Shown: positions 35,225 to 44,884, counted from the stretch's first letter. The stretch is DNA of 64,000 bases from Chloroflexota bacterium (GCA_004297775.1 SCUE01000007.1:124001-188000), one strand, 5' to 3'. Program-made: numbers and translations. The notes: generated by a model not told the origin, from the sequence alone.

Positions 35225-36046
35225 ATGAGCTTGCGACGGCGCGCACTCGTGGTCCTCGCCTTCATCGCTGGGCTGATTGCGCTCGGCGGCGCGCAGTTCA
35301 TCGCGCCGGACGAGGCCGAGGCCCAGACCCGAGTTCGCCCGCGAATTTCGTGGTTCTCGTCTCTGCCGCGAAACCTGGTCGATCGCAGTCGAATCCTGAC
35401 CGATCAGGCCGAGCCAACGCGCATCGCGATGCAGTCTGAGCCGCTGGTGTTCTTCCGTGGCGACACCTTGTCGCGCCAGAGTAACCCCGATCCGGTCGCG
35501 ACGCCAGTTGAGCCGGGAATGACATTTGAAGATAGAGTGACGTTCGTTCCGTCGAATGATGTCCGCAACGCCGTCATTCGCGTACATCAGCCGGACTACG
35601 GATCGTCGACCGACGACTGCCACGTCGTCATCACGGACGTTTCATACAGCGTCGCGCCTGAGGTATACGTTCCAGTCGGCGAGCCTGTGCCCGTCGGCGG
35701 CGCGACTGAACTCGACCTCGGTTTTCTACCACAGGCGAGCGCTCCGTACCGAGTCACCATTCTGTCCCAAGTGCCAGTCGCATCGCAGATCGCGGGGTCG
35801 AGAACGACGCCGAAGGTCTACACGAGCGTGATCCGATTGGGCCACCGCATCCCGAGCCGTTCGTCGAAACTCGCCCCGGGCGCGCCGCCGACGCCAACTC
35901 CGGTGTCGCATACATGCTCTGGAGAGAAGGGCGGCCGTGGATTCTCGAGTTTGACTCGCGCGGTTGTCGTTCGCACGGCGATCGATCCGCGCACCTGGGC
36001 AATCAAGAACGGTCGAGCCACCCCGACGGCAATCGCCGGCCGCTAG
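35225..36046 (+). CDS. Secreted protein of unknown function
   Basis: This 273-residue protein begins with a signal peptide (RRRALVVLAFIAGLIALGG) with a likely AEA cleavage site near residue 33. The mature part is beta-rich and has no family I recognise. It contains two cysteines about 90 residues apart and a TPTPV linker, and ends without a membrane segment. It starts 25 bases after the MEMO stop and could share its transcript. Confidence 0.7.
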   Translation: MSLRRRALVVLAFIAGLIALGGAQFIAPDEAEAQTRVRPRISWFSSLPRNLVDRSRILTDQAEPTRIAMQSEPLVFFRGDTLSRQSNPDPVATPVEPGMTFEDRVTFVPSNDVRNAVIRVHQPDYGSSTDDCHVVITDVSYSVAPEVYVPVGEPVPVGGATELDLGFLPQASAPYRVTILSQVPVASQIAGSRTTPKVYTSVIRLGHRIPSRSSKLAPGAPPTPTPVSHTCSGEKGGRGFSSLTRAVVVRTAIDPRTWAIKNGRATPTAIAGR

Positions 36047-36152
36047 GCTTCCCGAGCGCTCTCCGGTCGCGAAGGGCTCGTATACACTGCCCATCGCCGC
36101 GACGGGAGAGACCCGGCGAGTCAATCACGCTGTCGGCACGATGGGAGAGACG

Positions 36153-37169
36153 ATGGCACGCCTGAAAGTCGTTCGCGTCGGCCAGCCGCTGCCTGCAGCG
36201 CTCGCCGCGCCCGAGATAGCCAAACTCGCCGCCGTTGGCGCCGATCTCACGATGCATCCGTACAGTGGCGAGGCTGACCTGATCGCGGCCGCGCGAGACG
36301 CCGAGGCGATCATCAACGCCGGCGGACGGTTTCCTGCCAGCGTCATCGATAGTCTCGATCGCTGCCGCGTGATTGTTCAGGGATCGGTCGGATACGATGC
36401 GATTGATGTCGAAGCCGCGACGACCAAGGACATCCTGGTTGCCAATCTCTTCGACTACTGCATCGAGGAAGTGGCCGAACACGCGATCACGCTGACGCTC
36501 GCACTCGGACGACGGTTGAATTTCATGCAGGAGGTCGTTCGAAATGGCCTGTGGCGGCGCGACTGGAATCTGATGCGTCAGCGACTCGGACCGGTCGAAC
36601 GCTTGTCGACGCAGACTCTCGGAATCGTCGGATTCGGCAACATCGGCAAGCTCGTGGCGCGCAAGTCGCGCGGAATGGGATGGCGTATCCTGGCCGCCGA
36701 TCCGTTCGTCGCTCCCGCGGTCGGTCACGAGCACGGCGTCGAGATCGTGCCGCTTGAGGCTCTCTTGCGTGAGTCGGACTTCGTGACGCTGCACGTGTTC
36801 CTCAACGCGCAGACGCGCCACATGATCGGCGCACCGCAGTTGGCCATGATGAAGCCGAGCGCCTATCTGGTCAACACGTGTCGCGGACCGATCATCGATG
36901 AGCCGGCTCTGAGTGAGGCGCTTCGCGCCGGGACGATCGCCGGCGCCGGGCTCGACGTGTTCGAAGTCGAGCCCATCGAGGCGGCGAACCCACTACTCGA
37001 AATGGAGAACGTCATTCTGACGCCGCACACGGCCGTGTACTCGCGCCTGGCGCTCGAGCTGAACCGAACGCAGCCGTTCGACGAAGTCGCGCGCGTGTTG
37101 AGCGGACGATGGCCACGCGGACTCGTCAACCGGAAGCTGCGCGAACGGCTCGCATTGACGGATGGCTAG
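36153..37169 (+). CDS. D-isomer specific 2-hydroxyacid dehydrogenase
   Basis: This 338-residue NAD-dependent dehydrogenase has the split substrate domain and central Rossmann domain of the phosphoglycerate/glycerate dehydrogenase and CtBP group. GIVGFGNIGKLVARK is the nucleotide motif. The catalytic Arg lies in NTCRGPIIDEPAL, Glu in DVFEVEPIEAANP and His in ILTPHTAVYS. A GGGAGAG site before ATG 36153 decides the start over ATG 36141. It overlaps the TauE gene by 8 bases. The exact hydroxyacid is unknown. Confidence 0.9.
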   Translation: MARLKVVRVGQPLPAALAAPEIAKLAAVGADLTMHPYSGEADLIAAARDAEAIINAGGRFPASVIDSLDRCRVIVQGSVGYDAIDVEAATTKDILVANLFDYCIEEVAEHAITLTLALGRRLNFMQEVVRNGLWRRDWNLMRQRLGPVERLSTQTLGIVGFGNIGKLVARKSRGMGWRILAADPFVAPAVGHEHGVEIVPLEALLRESDFVTLHVFLNAQTRHMIGAPQLAMMKPSAYLVNTCRGPIIDEPALSEALRAGTIAGAGLDVFEVEPIEAANPLLEMENVILTPHTAVYSRLALELNRTQPFDEVARVLSGRWPRGLVNRKLRERLALTDG

Positions 37170-37992
37170 CGCGGCCAACGGTATCGACCTGCGCGAACGG
37201 TGGGTCGCGATCGCGATCGTTGGCGTCCTGACCGGACTGCTCAGCGGCCTCTTGGGCATCGGCGGCGCGGCCATCCTCGTTCCGGGTCTCGTCGACGTGC
37301 TCGGCATGAGTCAGCACCGCGCGAGCGGAACGTCGCTCTTCGTCATCATTCCCACAGCCGTCGTTGCCGCGATCGTCTACGCGCTCGGCGCGCAGATGGA
37401 TTGGCCACTCGTGGCCTTGTTCTCCGTCACGGCCGTCGTTGGCGCATTACTGGGGACGGTGCTCAACGCGCGTATGTCGGCTGGCTTGCTCCGGCGCCTG
37501 TTCGGAGCATTCCTCCTCTTCGTCGCGATTCGGCTGCTGATTCCGGGTGGCCCGGCATCGGACGCGCCGCCACCACCAAGCGTGCTCGTTCAGGACTCAA
37601 TCGTCACGATCGGCGAGGCAGTCCTGGGCCTTGTCGCGGGATTCATGAGCGGATTGCTGGGCATCGGGGGCGGACAAATCCTGACGCCAGGAATGATCTT
37701 CCTCTTCGACATTCCGCAGAAGCTCGCTCAGGGCATCAGCATCGCATTCATCGTGCCAACGGCCATTTCCGGCGCGCTGGCGCACTACCGGCGCGGCAAT
37801 GTCGAGGCACGCGTTGGGATCGTACTGATCCCTTGCTCGATGGTGTCGGGCGTCGTTGGCGCATGGCTCGTCCAGTTCATCGACGCGTCCAACCTCCGAT
37901 TCGGCTTCGCGCTGTTCCTCCTGTATGCGAGCAGTCGGATGCTCGCGCCGAGAGTCTGGACGTCGCTGCTGCGACGCGGGCGAACAGCGTGA
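37162..37992 (+). CDS. TauE/SafE-family membrane exporter
   Basis: This 276-residue protein has about eight membrane helices and the internal duplication of the family: GLLSGLLGIGGAAILVPGLV near residue 25 and GFMSGLLGIGGGQILTPGM near residue 161. Family members export sulfite, sulfoacetate or other organosulfonates, or import organic anions. The gene is translationally coupled to both neighbours, so its cargo may be an acid handled by the adjacent dehydrogenase or lyase. Confidence 0.9.
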   Translation: MASAANGIDLRERWVAIAIVGVLTGLLSGLLGIGGAAILVPGLVDVLGMSQHRASGTSLFVIIPTAVVAAIVYALGAQMDWPLVALFSVTAVVGALLGTVLNARMSAGLLRRLFGAFLLFVAIRLLIPGGPASDAPPPPSVLVQDSIVTIGEAVLGLVAGFMSGLLGIGGGQILTPGMIFLFDIPQKLAQGISIAFIVPTAISGALAHYRRGNVEARVGIVLIPCSMVSGVVGAWLVQFIDASNLRFGFALFLLYASSRMLAPRVWTSLLRRGRTA

Positions 37993-38939
37993 GCGATCCC
38001 TGGAGCGTCGACAGCTCCCGGATGACGGCCGAACGGAAGGGTCGTTCGCGCGATCTCGTCCGCCGCTCGGTGCTCATCGTTCCGACGAACACGCCGCGCT
38101 TCGTCGAAAGGGCGCACACCCGCGGCGCCGACGCGATCATGCTCGATCTGGAAGACAGCATCCCGTCATCCGAGAAAACGGCCGCGCGTAACGCCTGTGC
38201 CAGCGCGATTTCACGTGTTGGACAGTCCGGCGCGAGCGTTCTCGTGCGTGTGAACAAGCCGTTCGATCTCCTGATTCACGACCTCGATGTGGCGGTGGCG
38301 CCTGGAATCGACGCGATCGCAACGCCGAAGATCGAATCGGGCCGAGAGATCGCCATCATTGATGCGCTGATCGCCGAACGCGAGGCGCGCCGCGGTCTGA
38401 CGCCCGGCTCCATCGCGATCGCGGTCTCGATCGAGTCCGCCCTCGGCGTCGCGAATCTCGATGCGATCCTCGGTGCGTCGGGCCGGATCGTGACGGCCGA
38501 CATCGGCATCGAGGATTACTGCACGGACCTTGGTATCGAGCCGACGCGCGATGGTCGCGAGATCGTGGCCACGCTCCAGGAACTCATCCGCGCCGCCCGG
38601 CGAGCGCGCGTTCAGCCGATGGGGATGGCGGCGACTCTGGCGAACTACGGGGACATCCCCGCGCTGCGTGAGGCCATCGCGACCGCGGCGGCGATGGGAT
38701 TTCGCGGCGCATCATGTATCCATCCCGGTCAGGTTGCGCATCTGAACGAGCTGTTCTCGCCCTCATCCGATGCCGTCGCGCGCGCTCGGGCGATCCTCGC
38801 CGTCTACGCCGAGGCCGAAGCGGTCGGGCGCGGTTCGGCCACGCTCGACGGAAAGATGATCGACGCGCCGGTTGTCGAACGCGCCCGCACCTTGATCGCG
38901 CGGGCAGATCGGATCGCCCACGCGGTCGCGCTCGCCTGA
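37989..38939 (+). CDS. CoA-ester lyase (HpcH/CitE family)
   Basis: This protein of about 316 residues has a citrate-lyase-beta-like barrel. Motifs include MLDLEDSIPSSEK with acidic metal ligands, LVRVNKP, AIAVSIESALGV and the C-terminal CIHPGQ. Such enzymes cleave or form malyl-CoA, citramalyl-CoA or related thioesters. The GTG overlaps the previous stop; an ATG at 38022 is an alternative. The next gene is an acyl-CoA ligase, which could supply its CoA ester. Confidence 0.88.
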   Translation: MSDPWSVDSSRMTAERKGRSRDLVRRSVLIVPTNTPRFVERAHTRGADAIMLDLEDSIPSSEKTAARNACASAISRVGQSGASVLVRVNKPFDLLIHDLDVAVAPGIDAIATPKIESGREIAIIDALIAEREARRGLTPGSIAIAVSIESALGVANLDAILGASGRIVTADIGIEDYCTDLGIEPTRDGREIVATLQELIRAARRARVQPMGMAATLANYGDIPALREAIATAAAMGFRGASCIHPGQVAHLNELFSPSSDAVARARAILAVYAEAEAVGRGSATLDGKMIDAPVVERARTLIARADRIAHAVALA

Positions 38940-38949
38940 GATCGAGCCG

Positions 38950-41049
38950 GTGACGCCAGCCCGCGATGCGTTCGACGCCATCCTTCACCCACGCACCGTC
39001 GCGGTCGTCGGAGCAACCGAGAGTCCCGGCTACGGCAGCCGCCTGATGCTGAACTTGACGCGTCCCGGCTCACCCGTCCGCGTCCTGCCGATCAATCCTG
39101 GTCGCGAGCGCGTCTACGGCATCGCCTGTCTGCCCTCGCTCGACGACATGCTCGCCGCGGTCGACTGCGCGGTCATCGTCGTGCCGGCGCCGGCGGTCGC
39201 CGCGACGATCGCATCCGCCGCCGCGAAGGGAATCCCGTCGGCGATCGTGATCTCGGCCGGCTTTGCCGAGTCAGGATCCGCCGGCCTGGCACAAGAGGAA
39301 CTCCAGGATGCCGCCGCCGGGATCACGCGCCTGTGCGGGCCGAACTGTCTCGGCGTCGCGAATGTCGCGAGCGGCCTCTGGGCGAGCGCCAATATCCTGG
39401 CGCCAATCGATGAGCGGACCCGGGCCGGCACCATCGCCATCGTCTCACAGAGCGGAGCGACCGCCTTCGGGCCGCTGCTCTGGGCATCACGCCGCTACGG
39501 CGCCGGTCTCCGCTACGTTGTGTCGAGCGGCAATGAGGTCGATCTGACGACCGCTGATTTCATCGAGTACGCGGCGGCCGATCGCGACGTGACCGCAATC
39601 GCGTGCGTCATCGAGGGGGTGCGCGATCCGGCGCGCTTTCGCGCCGCGTTGGCGGTCGCCCAGGCCGCCGACAAACCGGTCGTCATCCTCAAGGTTGGGC
39701 GCACGTCGGTCGGGGCGCGCGCCGCTACAACGCACACGGCCGCGATTGCCGGCACCGGCGCGGCCTGGGAAGCGCTGTTGCGACATCACGGCGTGGCACG
39801 GGCGAGCAACTGGGACGAACTGATCCTGATGGCCGATACGCTCGGGCGCATGCGAAGAACGACCGGCGGTGGCGTCGGGATAATCTCGCACAGCGGCGGA
39901 GTCGGCGCCACGCTAGGCGATGCCTGTGCCGAGCGCAGTCTGTTTGTGCCGGATCTGACGACCGAGGCCACCGACGTCCTCGCGACGATTCTCGGCGGAC
40001 GCGGCGCAGCGCGAAACCCGGCCGATATCACGTTTCACATCGAGCGTCCCTCGCTGACCGAGATCCTCGAACTCATGGCACGCGAGCCTGACGTTGCGAC
40101 GGTCGCGGTCGCGACCGCCGGATCGACCGACCTGGCCGACCGCATCGGCCTCTTCGCGGAGAGCGTGCCCAAACCTGTCATCGTCTGTTGGACGGGTGGC
40201 GAGCCGTCGGACGACCCGGGACCGGATCGGCTGCGTCTCGCCGGCGTCCCGGTCACGTACCAGCCGGATCAGTGTGCTGGCGCAATCGCGGCCGCCCACG
40301 CCTGGGCCACCGCGCGCGCCCGAACCGAGCGGTTGATTCCCGATATCGTGGCGAGCCGCGATCCGCGCGCGTGGGAGGCGTTCCGCGATGCCGCCCGCAC
40401 GATCGGAATGCCGCTTCTGCCCGACCACGTCGGACTGACCCTCGCGCGGGCGGCCGGAATCGCGGTCGCGCCAACGACATCGGCCGTGCACCCGGACGAT
40501 GCGTCGGAACGCCGGCGGCGCGACTCGATCGAGTTCCCGGTCGTTATCAAGTTGAATGCCGCTGGTCTCGCCCACCGACACCGCGTCGGCGCGATGCGAC
40601 TCGGCATCCGTGACGACAAGACGCTCCACGACGCGGCGCGAGAGCTCTGGAAACTGGGTCCGGCCGACGAACCGCGATCGCTGACGATTCAGTCGATGGT
40701 CGAGGACGGGCACGAGATCCTGCTCGGATTCCTCGATGACGCCTCGGCCGGGCCAATGCTGGTTGTCGGACGCGGCGGCGTCCGCGTCGAGCGCGCCGAG
40801 ACACCAATCTTCGTTCCGTTGCCGTTGGCGAGCGATGAGCCAGACCGACTCGCCGACGCGGTGTTGGATGGGCTCGGCGCATCGAATGCCAGCGCCAGTC
40901 GATCGGCCCTGTCGGACACCATCGCGGCGTTCGCCGGCTGGGTCCACGAGCTTCGGGGAACGATCCACTCGGCGGAACTCAATCCGGTCATCGTTGGGCC
41001 ATCGGGCGCGATCGCGGTAGACTGTCTGATCGTCCCAAAGGCGCACTGA
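38950..41049 (+). CDS. NDP-forming acyl-CoA synthetase (acetate-CoA ligase type)
   Basis: This 699-residue protein has the fused architecture of ADP-forming acyl-CoA synthetases. An N-terminal CoA-binding domain (AVVGATESPGYGSRLM) is followed by succinyl-CoA-ligase-like domains with a candidate phosphohistidine in GARAATTHTAAIAG, and then an ATP-grasp part from about residue 470 to the end. It should join an organic acid to CoA with ADP or GDP formation. The GTG start is 11 bases after the CoA-lyase stop, so the two form a probable pathway: acid to acyl-CoA to cleavage. Confidence 0.9.
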   Translation: MTPARDAFDAILHPRTVAVVGATESPGYGSRLMLNLTRPGSPVRVLPINPGRERVYGIACLPSLDDMLAAVDCAVIVVPAPAVAATIASAAAKGIPSAIVISAGFAESGSAGLAQEELQDAAAGITRLCGPNCLGVANVASGLWASANILAPIDERTRAGTIAIVSQSGATAFGPLLWASRRYGAGLRYVVSSGNEVDLTTADFIEYAAADRDVTAIACVIEGVRDPARFRAALAVAQAADKPVVILKVGRTSVGARAATTHTAAIAGTGAAWEALLRHHGVARASNWDELILMADTLGRMRRTTGGGVGIISHSGGVGATLGDACAERSLFVPDLTTEATDVLATILGGRGAARNPADITFHIERPSLTEILELMAREPDVATVAVATAGSTDLADRIGLFAESVPKPVIVCWTGGEPSDDPGPDRLRLAGVPVTYQPDQCAGAIAAAHAWATARARTERLIPDIVASRDPRAWEAFRDAARTIGMPLLPDHVGLTLARAAGIAVAPTTSAVHPDDASERRRRDSIEFPVVIKLNAAGLAHRHRVGAMRLGIRDDKTLHDAARELWKLGPADEPRSLTIQSMVEDGHEILLGFLDDASAGPMLVVGRGGVRVERAETPIFVPLPLASDEPDRLADAVLDGLGASNASASRSALSDTIAAFAGWVHELRGTIHSAELNPVIVGPSGAIAVDCLIVPKAH

Positions 41050-41052
41050 GCG

Positions 41053-42348
41053 ATGCGCGGAACCTTCCGCGGACTCCGTTCGATCGCGATTGCGGCCGGC
41101 ATAACAGTCGTCGGGGCAGGCGCTCTTCTCGGAATCGCGATCTCGACCGAAATCAGCGTCTCCGGAGCGCCGGCCACGGCGGCAGCGGCGAAGCCGAGCG
41201 CCACATCGGCGGCCGTCACATCGGTCGCGACGGTCGGCGCGTCGCGTGGGACGGGATTCCTCGTGACTGTTCTGACCGCGACGCCGGGTGGGACGACGAC
41301 CTCGCTGGACGACCGACTGGTTCGAATCGCCAGCGAATCGGCCGCGACCGCCTCTGTGCCGGCCGCCGCGGTCATGTCGCCGACGCCAATCGCGATATCG
41401 CCGACGCCGCCTCTTCCCCCGGCAACTCCGCGGCCCGCGCCCACGTCGCTGACGGCAGCCACGTCAGTCGCGATACCGCTGGACACCCCGGCGAAGAGCG
41501 GCGCCCCGTATGGAACTCCGCCAACTCCCACGACTACTTCCGCGACCCGAACCGAGGCATCAACCACGTTGCCGAGCACGCCCACGGTCGGCGCCGCGGC
41601 ACCCGTCGCCGGGCCTCCGAGCAGCCGCGTTCCAATCCTGATGTACCACTACATCCGGGTCAATCCCGTGCGAACCGACACGATCGGATACGGCCTCTCG
41701 ATCGAGCCATCGCTCTTCCAGGCGCACGTCGACTTCATCGCCGCGCGCGGATTCCGGACCGTGACCATGCGCGAGGTCGTCGCGGCCGCCAATGGCGGAC
41801 CGCCGTTACCGCCGAAGGCGATCGCGCTGACGTTCGACGACGGATATCGCGACGTCTACACCGAGGCGTGGCCACGTCTGCGCGATCGAGGATTGACCGC
41901 GACGATCTATCCGATCGTCGATCTCGTCGATAACTGGCGATACCTGACGAAAGGCGAGATTCGCGAGCTGAGCGACGCCGCCGTCGAGATCGGCTCTCAT
42001 TCGTTGTCGCATCCCGACTTGCGCGTGCTCAGCGCTCCCTCGTTGCGGCGCGAACTGCGCGAGAGTCGCGCTCGGCTGACCGACCTTGCCAGAAAGGAGG
42101 TCGTAAGTTTCTGCTACCCGTCCGGCTTCAACAACCTGATCGTGCGGAACGAAACGGCGGCGGCCGGCTACTCGAACGCCGTCACGGTCGAGAACGGCGT
42201 CTATCGACTCGGTACTGACCGAATGGCAATTCCGCGCATCCGCGTGTACGGCGGGATGGGACTCGCGTCCCTTGCGCGGGCGCTCGGCGAGCCAGCACCA
42301 GAACCCGGCCGGTGGGACGCCGCCGTCCGCGATCGCTCGGCGCCGTAG
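41053..42348 (+). CDS. Membrane-anchored polysaccharide deacetylase (NodB family)
   Basis: This 431-residue protein has one N-terminal membrane helix, a linker of about 140 residues rich in Ala, Thr and Pro, and a carbohydrate esterase 4 domain. Catalytic motifs are TFDDGYRD with the base and metal Asp, and GSHSLSHPDL with the two metal-binding histidines. YHYI opens the domain near residue 197. It probably removes N-acetyl groups from peptidoglycan or a surface polymer, the linker spanning the wall. It follows the CoA ligase by 3 bases. Confidence 0.9.
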   Translation: MRGTFRGLRSIAIAAGITVVGAGALLGIAISTEISVSGAPATAAAAKPSATSAAVTSVATVGASRGTGFLVTVLTATPGGTTTSLDDRLVRIASESAATASVPAAAVMSPTPIAISPTPPLPPATPRPAPTSLTAATSVAIPLDTPAKSGAPYGTPPTPTTTSATRTEASTTLPSTPTVGAAAPVAGPPSSRVPILMYHYIRVNPVRTDTIGYGLSIEPSLFQAHVDFIAARGFRTVTMREVVAAANGGPPLPPKAIALTFDDGYRDVYTEAWPRLRDRGLTATIYPIVDLVDNWRYLTKGEIRELSDAAVEIGSHSLSHPDLRVLSAPSLRRELRESRARLTDLARKEVVSFCYPSGFNNLIVRNETAAAGYSNAVTVENGVYRLGTDRMAIPRIRVYGGMGLASLARALGEPAPEPGRWDAAVRDRSAP

Positions 42349-42445
42349 AGCCGCCGCGCAAGCCGCGATCCGATTCGGCGATCGGTCGACACCGGTCGCC
42401 CAGGTGTCGGGTGCGCGCGCGCCGCCCCGGGTGCTGCGCGTCGAA

Positions 42446-43549
42446 TCAGGCCAGAGCCGCCGGTTTCAGCGCCGCGCTCGCCTCGCGATAGACGCGCCCG
42501 GGCGAGATGCTCTCCATACAGATCTTCCGTTCACGCAGGCAGGCAACATTCTTGAATCGCGCCTCCTCGCAGAGCAGGCAGATTTCCGAGGGTCGGATAT
42601 GCCGCGCCGACGGCGATCGCGCCGACCACAGCCGCCACGGACTGCCGCCCCAGAGAGTCACGGTCGACGTCCCGACCGCCGCCGCGAGATGGCCGATCGC
42701 GTTGTCGATCGTGATCGTCAGTCGCGCCCGACGCAACGCACCAGCGACGCGCGGGAGTGTCCAGAGTCCTCGGAGATCGGCCACACCCGCCTGAATGAGG
42801 CGGTCATCGTCGTCCGGAACGGCACCGTACTCCGCGGCCTGCCGCGCCCGCGCCACGCCGACGAGCCCAACCGTGAGCCCATCGCCAAGCAGCCGTTGCG
42901 CCAGCGCGATCCAGTATTCGACCGGCCAGAACTTGGTCGACCGCGTACCACCCGTCGCGAGGATGACGTCCGGCACCGCCGAGCCGGGATCGGCGACCGG
43001 CACGCGCGGCGAGATGCCTTCCGCCGACAGGCCGACCCGGCGACACCAGAGCTCGCCGAGATACTGCGATGAGACCAGATCGGCGTACTCGGAAGCGAAG
43101 CCAAAACGGTTCCAATCTGGATCGTCGTCGAGTTGCTGTTGGCGATCGGCCGCCGGTGGGACCATCTGCCGTAGCGATTGCTCACAGGACGGTCCGGCGA
43201 CGAAGCGCGGCCCGATCATGCCGAGGACCGCGGCGAAGACAGGCTCGAAATCGAGATTGACGCCGAGATCGTACGGGCCGTTCGCCTTGACACGGTCGGC
43301 GACGAACGTCGCGAACGCGGTCAGTCCGCCGGGAAAACCGACCAGCGTGAACCGTGCGTCGATGAGATCGCTCGCCTCTTCGAACTCGCGCGTGCGCTCG
43401 CCGCCGTAGTAGTCGATCGTCGCGTTCGGAAAACGCCGCCGCAGCGCCTGGAGCACGATCGTGGCGATGATGAAATTGCCGAGCTTGTCCCAGACCAGAA
43501 CGGCGATTCGGGGGCGATCGCCGAGTTCCTGATCCCGGTAGCGCTCCAC
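42446..43549 (-). CDS. Glycosyltransferase family 9 (heptosyltransferase-like)
   Basis: This 367-residue protein has the GT-B layout of family 9. Motifs include RIAVLVWDKLGNFIIATIVL near the start and TITIDNAIGHLAAAVGTSTV followed by LWGGSPWRLW in the donor domain. A cysteine-rich stretch near the C-terminus (CLLCEE, ACLRERKIC) is shared by many family 9 proteins. Heptosyltransferases build LPS cores, but no LPS gene is nearby, so another glycan is likely. A TATAGT box lies 8 bases before the GTG, suggesting a leaderless message. Confidence 0.85.
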   Translation of the reverse strand: MERYRDQELGDRPRIAVLVWDKLGNFIIATIVLQALRRRFPNATIDYYGGERTREFEEASDLIDARFTLVGFPGGLTAFATFVADRVKANGPYDLGVNLDFEPVFAAVLGMIGPRFVAGPSCEQSLRQMVPPAADRQQQLDDDPDWNRFGFASEYADLVSSQYLGELWCRRVGLSAEGISPRVPVADPGSAVPDVILATGGTRSTKFWPVEYWIALAQRLLGDGLTVGLVGVARARQAAEYGAVPDDDDRLIQAGVADLRGLWTLPRVAGALRRARLTITIDNAIGHLAAAVGTSTVTLWGGSPWRLWSARSPSARHIRPSEICLLCEEARFKNVACLRERKICMESISPGRVYREASAALKPAALA

Positions 43550-43557
43550 CGCCCGCG

Positions 43558-43563
43558 ACTATA
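43558..43563 (-). promoter_or_regulatory. -10 element of the GT9 gene
   Basis: TATAGT on the minus strand, 8 bases before GTG 43549. Confidence 0.45.
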
Positions 43564-43661
43564 CGCGACGTTCCGCGGTACGACTCAACTGGACCGCGGC
43601 GAGATCGGCGTCGCTGTGTCGCGGACTCGCCAATCGAAGGAACCGCGTGGAATCGCTCGAT

Positions 43662-43667
43662 TAGAAT
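43662..43667 (+). promoter_or_regulatory. -10 element of tRNA-Lys
   Basis: TAGAAT ends 6 bases before the first base of the tRNA. No good -35 is visible. Confidence 0.45.
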
Positions 43668-43673
43668 CGATTC

Positions 43674-43745
43674 GCGAGCGTAGCTCAGTGGCAGAGCATC
43701 CGGCTTTTAACCGGTGGGTCGCGGGTTCGATCCCCGCCGCTCGTA
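43674..43745 (+). tRNA. tRNA-Lys (anticodon TTT)
   Basis: The 72-base cloverleaf has the acceptor pair GCGAGCG/CGCTCGT with G-U at the end, D-arm GCTC/GAGC, and anticodon stem CCGG-CTTTTAA-CCGG giving TTT. The T-arm is GCGGG-TTCGATC-CCCGC and the discriminator is A. There is a T-T mismatch at the top of the anticodon stem. CCA is not encoded. Confidence 0.92.
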
Positions 43746-44025
43746 CCGTGATCTCCAGCCGAGCCTCCTGGTCGGGCGGTGACTTCGAACCGGACAATCT
43801 TGGGTTTCTGGCTGGCGGCCTGACAACCGCGTGACCAGGTTCATCACCGGAACGGGACTCAGTTGGTCCATTCCTCGGCTCGCACCAACTGCGTTTTGTG
43901 ACTCCACGTGCGTGCGACGCTACGGGACGTGAGATCGGGCGCGCGGCGCGCGCCAACCAAGCGTATGATCGCGGTCGCCGGGTACGAACGGAATCTACCG
44001 TGCCGAGGCACAATGGAGGTACAGC
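43746..44025. other. Non-coding interval after tRNA-Lys
   Basis: The 280 bases between the tRNA and the DUF4389 gene hold no ORF I can support and no clear repeat. TGGAGG at the end is the ribosome site of the next gene. Confidence 0.5.
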
Positions 44026-44667
44026 ATGGCCGCGCAACCCGAGTCCTACGCTGCCCGCCTGAACGTCGACTATCCCGAAAGGCTCAATCGATTCACCACG
44101 TTCTTCCGGGTGATCTGGATCATCCCAATCGCGATCATCCTGATTCTACTCACCGCAACCGGGAACGATACGGTCGTATCCAACACCGGCGATCAGGTCG
44201 CACGAGGCGGCGGGGGATTGTCCGTCGGGCTCGGGCTCGCCACCCTGCTGATGATCGTAATTCGAGCGCGGTACCCTCGCTGGTGGTTTGACTTCGCTCA
44301 GGAGCTGACGCGCTTCGAGACCCGCGTCGTGGCCTACATCCTGCTGCTCACAGACCAATATCCCTCGACCGTCGACGCGCAGTCGGTACACCTCGACTTC
44401 GACTACCCGGACGTCGCGCGAGACCTCAATCGCTGGTTGCCGCTCGTGAAATGGCTGCTGGCGATCCCACACTACGTGGTCCTCGTTGTGCTGTTGCTCG
44501 CCGCGATCGTCGTGGCCGTCATTGCCTGGTTCGCGATCCTTGTCACCGGACGCTACCCGCGAGGCCTCTTCGACTTCGTCGTCGGCGTTCTTCGATGGAG
44601 CCTCCGCGTTTGCGCCTACGCGTTCTTGCTGGTCACGGACCGATACCCGCCGTTCAGCCTCAGCTGA
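44026..44667 (+). CDS. DUF4389 membrane protein
   Basis: This 213-residue protein is a DUF4389 member. It has about four membrane helices and repeated RYPxW/GLFDF and LLxTDxYP motifs (ILLLTDQYPS, FLLVTDRYPP). TGGAGG sits 8 bases before the ATG. The function of the family is not known; such proteins are common in Actinobacteria and Chloroflexota. It is followed directly by insertion-sequence remnants. Confidence 0.85.
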   Translation: MAAQPESYAARLNVDYPERLNRFTTFFRVIWIIPIAIILILLTATGNDTVVSNTGDQVARGGGGLSVGLGLATLLMIVIRARYPRWWFDFAQELTRFETRVVAYILLLTDQYPSTVDAQSVHLDFDYPDVARDLNRWLPLVKWLLAIPHYVVLVVLLLAAIVVAVIAWFAILVTGRYPRGLFDFVVGVLRWSLRVCAYAFLLVTDRYPPFSLS

Positions 44668-44733
44668 ACCAGGATGGAAATGCGAGGCGGCCGCCGAACG
44701 GACAGCAGGCAACGGCCAGCACGATGGTGCGCT

Positions 44734-44884
44734 CGATCCGTGCAGCAGGAGAGTGGCGAACTTGCGCGAGCACGGCTGGTGATGGTCTGTGAGACGCTCC
44801 ACGAGCGCTACCCGGCGGTCAGGCGGATGCTGATCGAGGCGGAAGACGAGATCCTGGCCTTCTACGCCTTCCCGGCCGCGCACT
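44734..44884 (+). pseudogene. IS256-family transposase fragment
   Basis: The reading frame MVCETLHERYPAVRRMLIEA followed by EDEILAFYAFPAAH matches the segment of mutator/IS256 transposases that precedes the final DDE-fold helices. Both the start and the C-terminal end are missing. At about 44884 the homology stops and the sequence passes into an oppositely oriented IS21 remnant. Confidence 0.65.
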
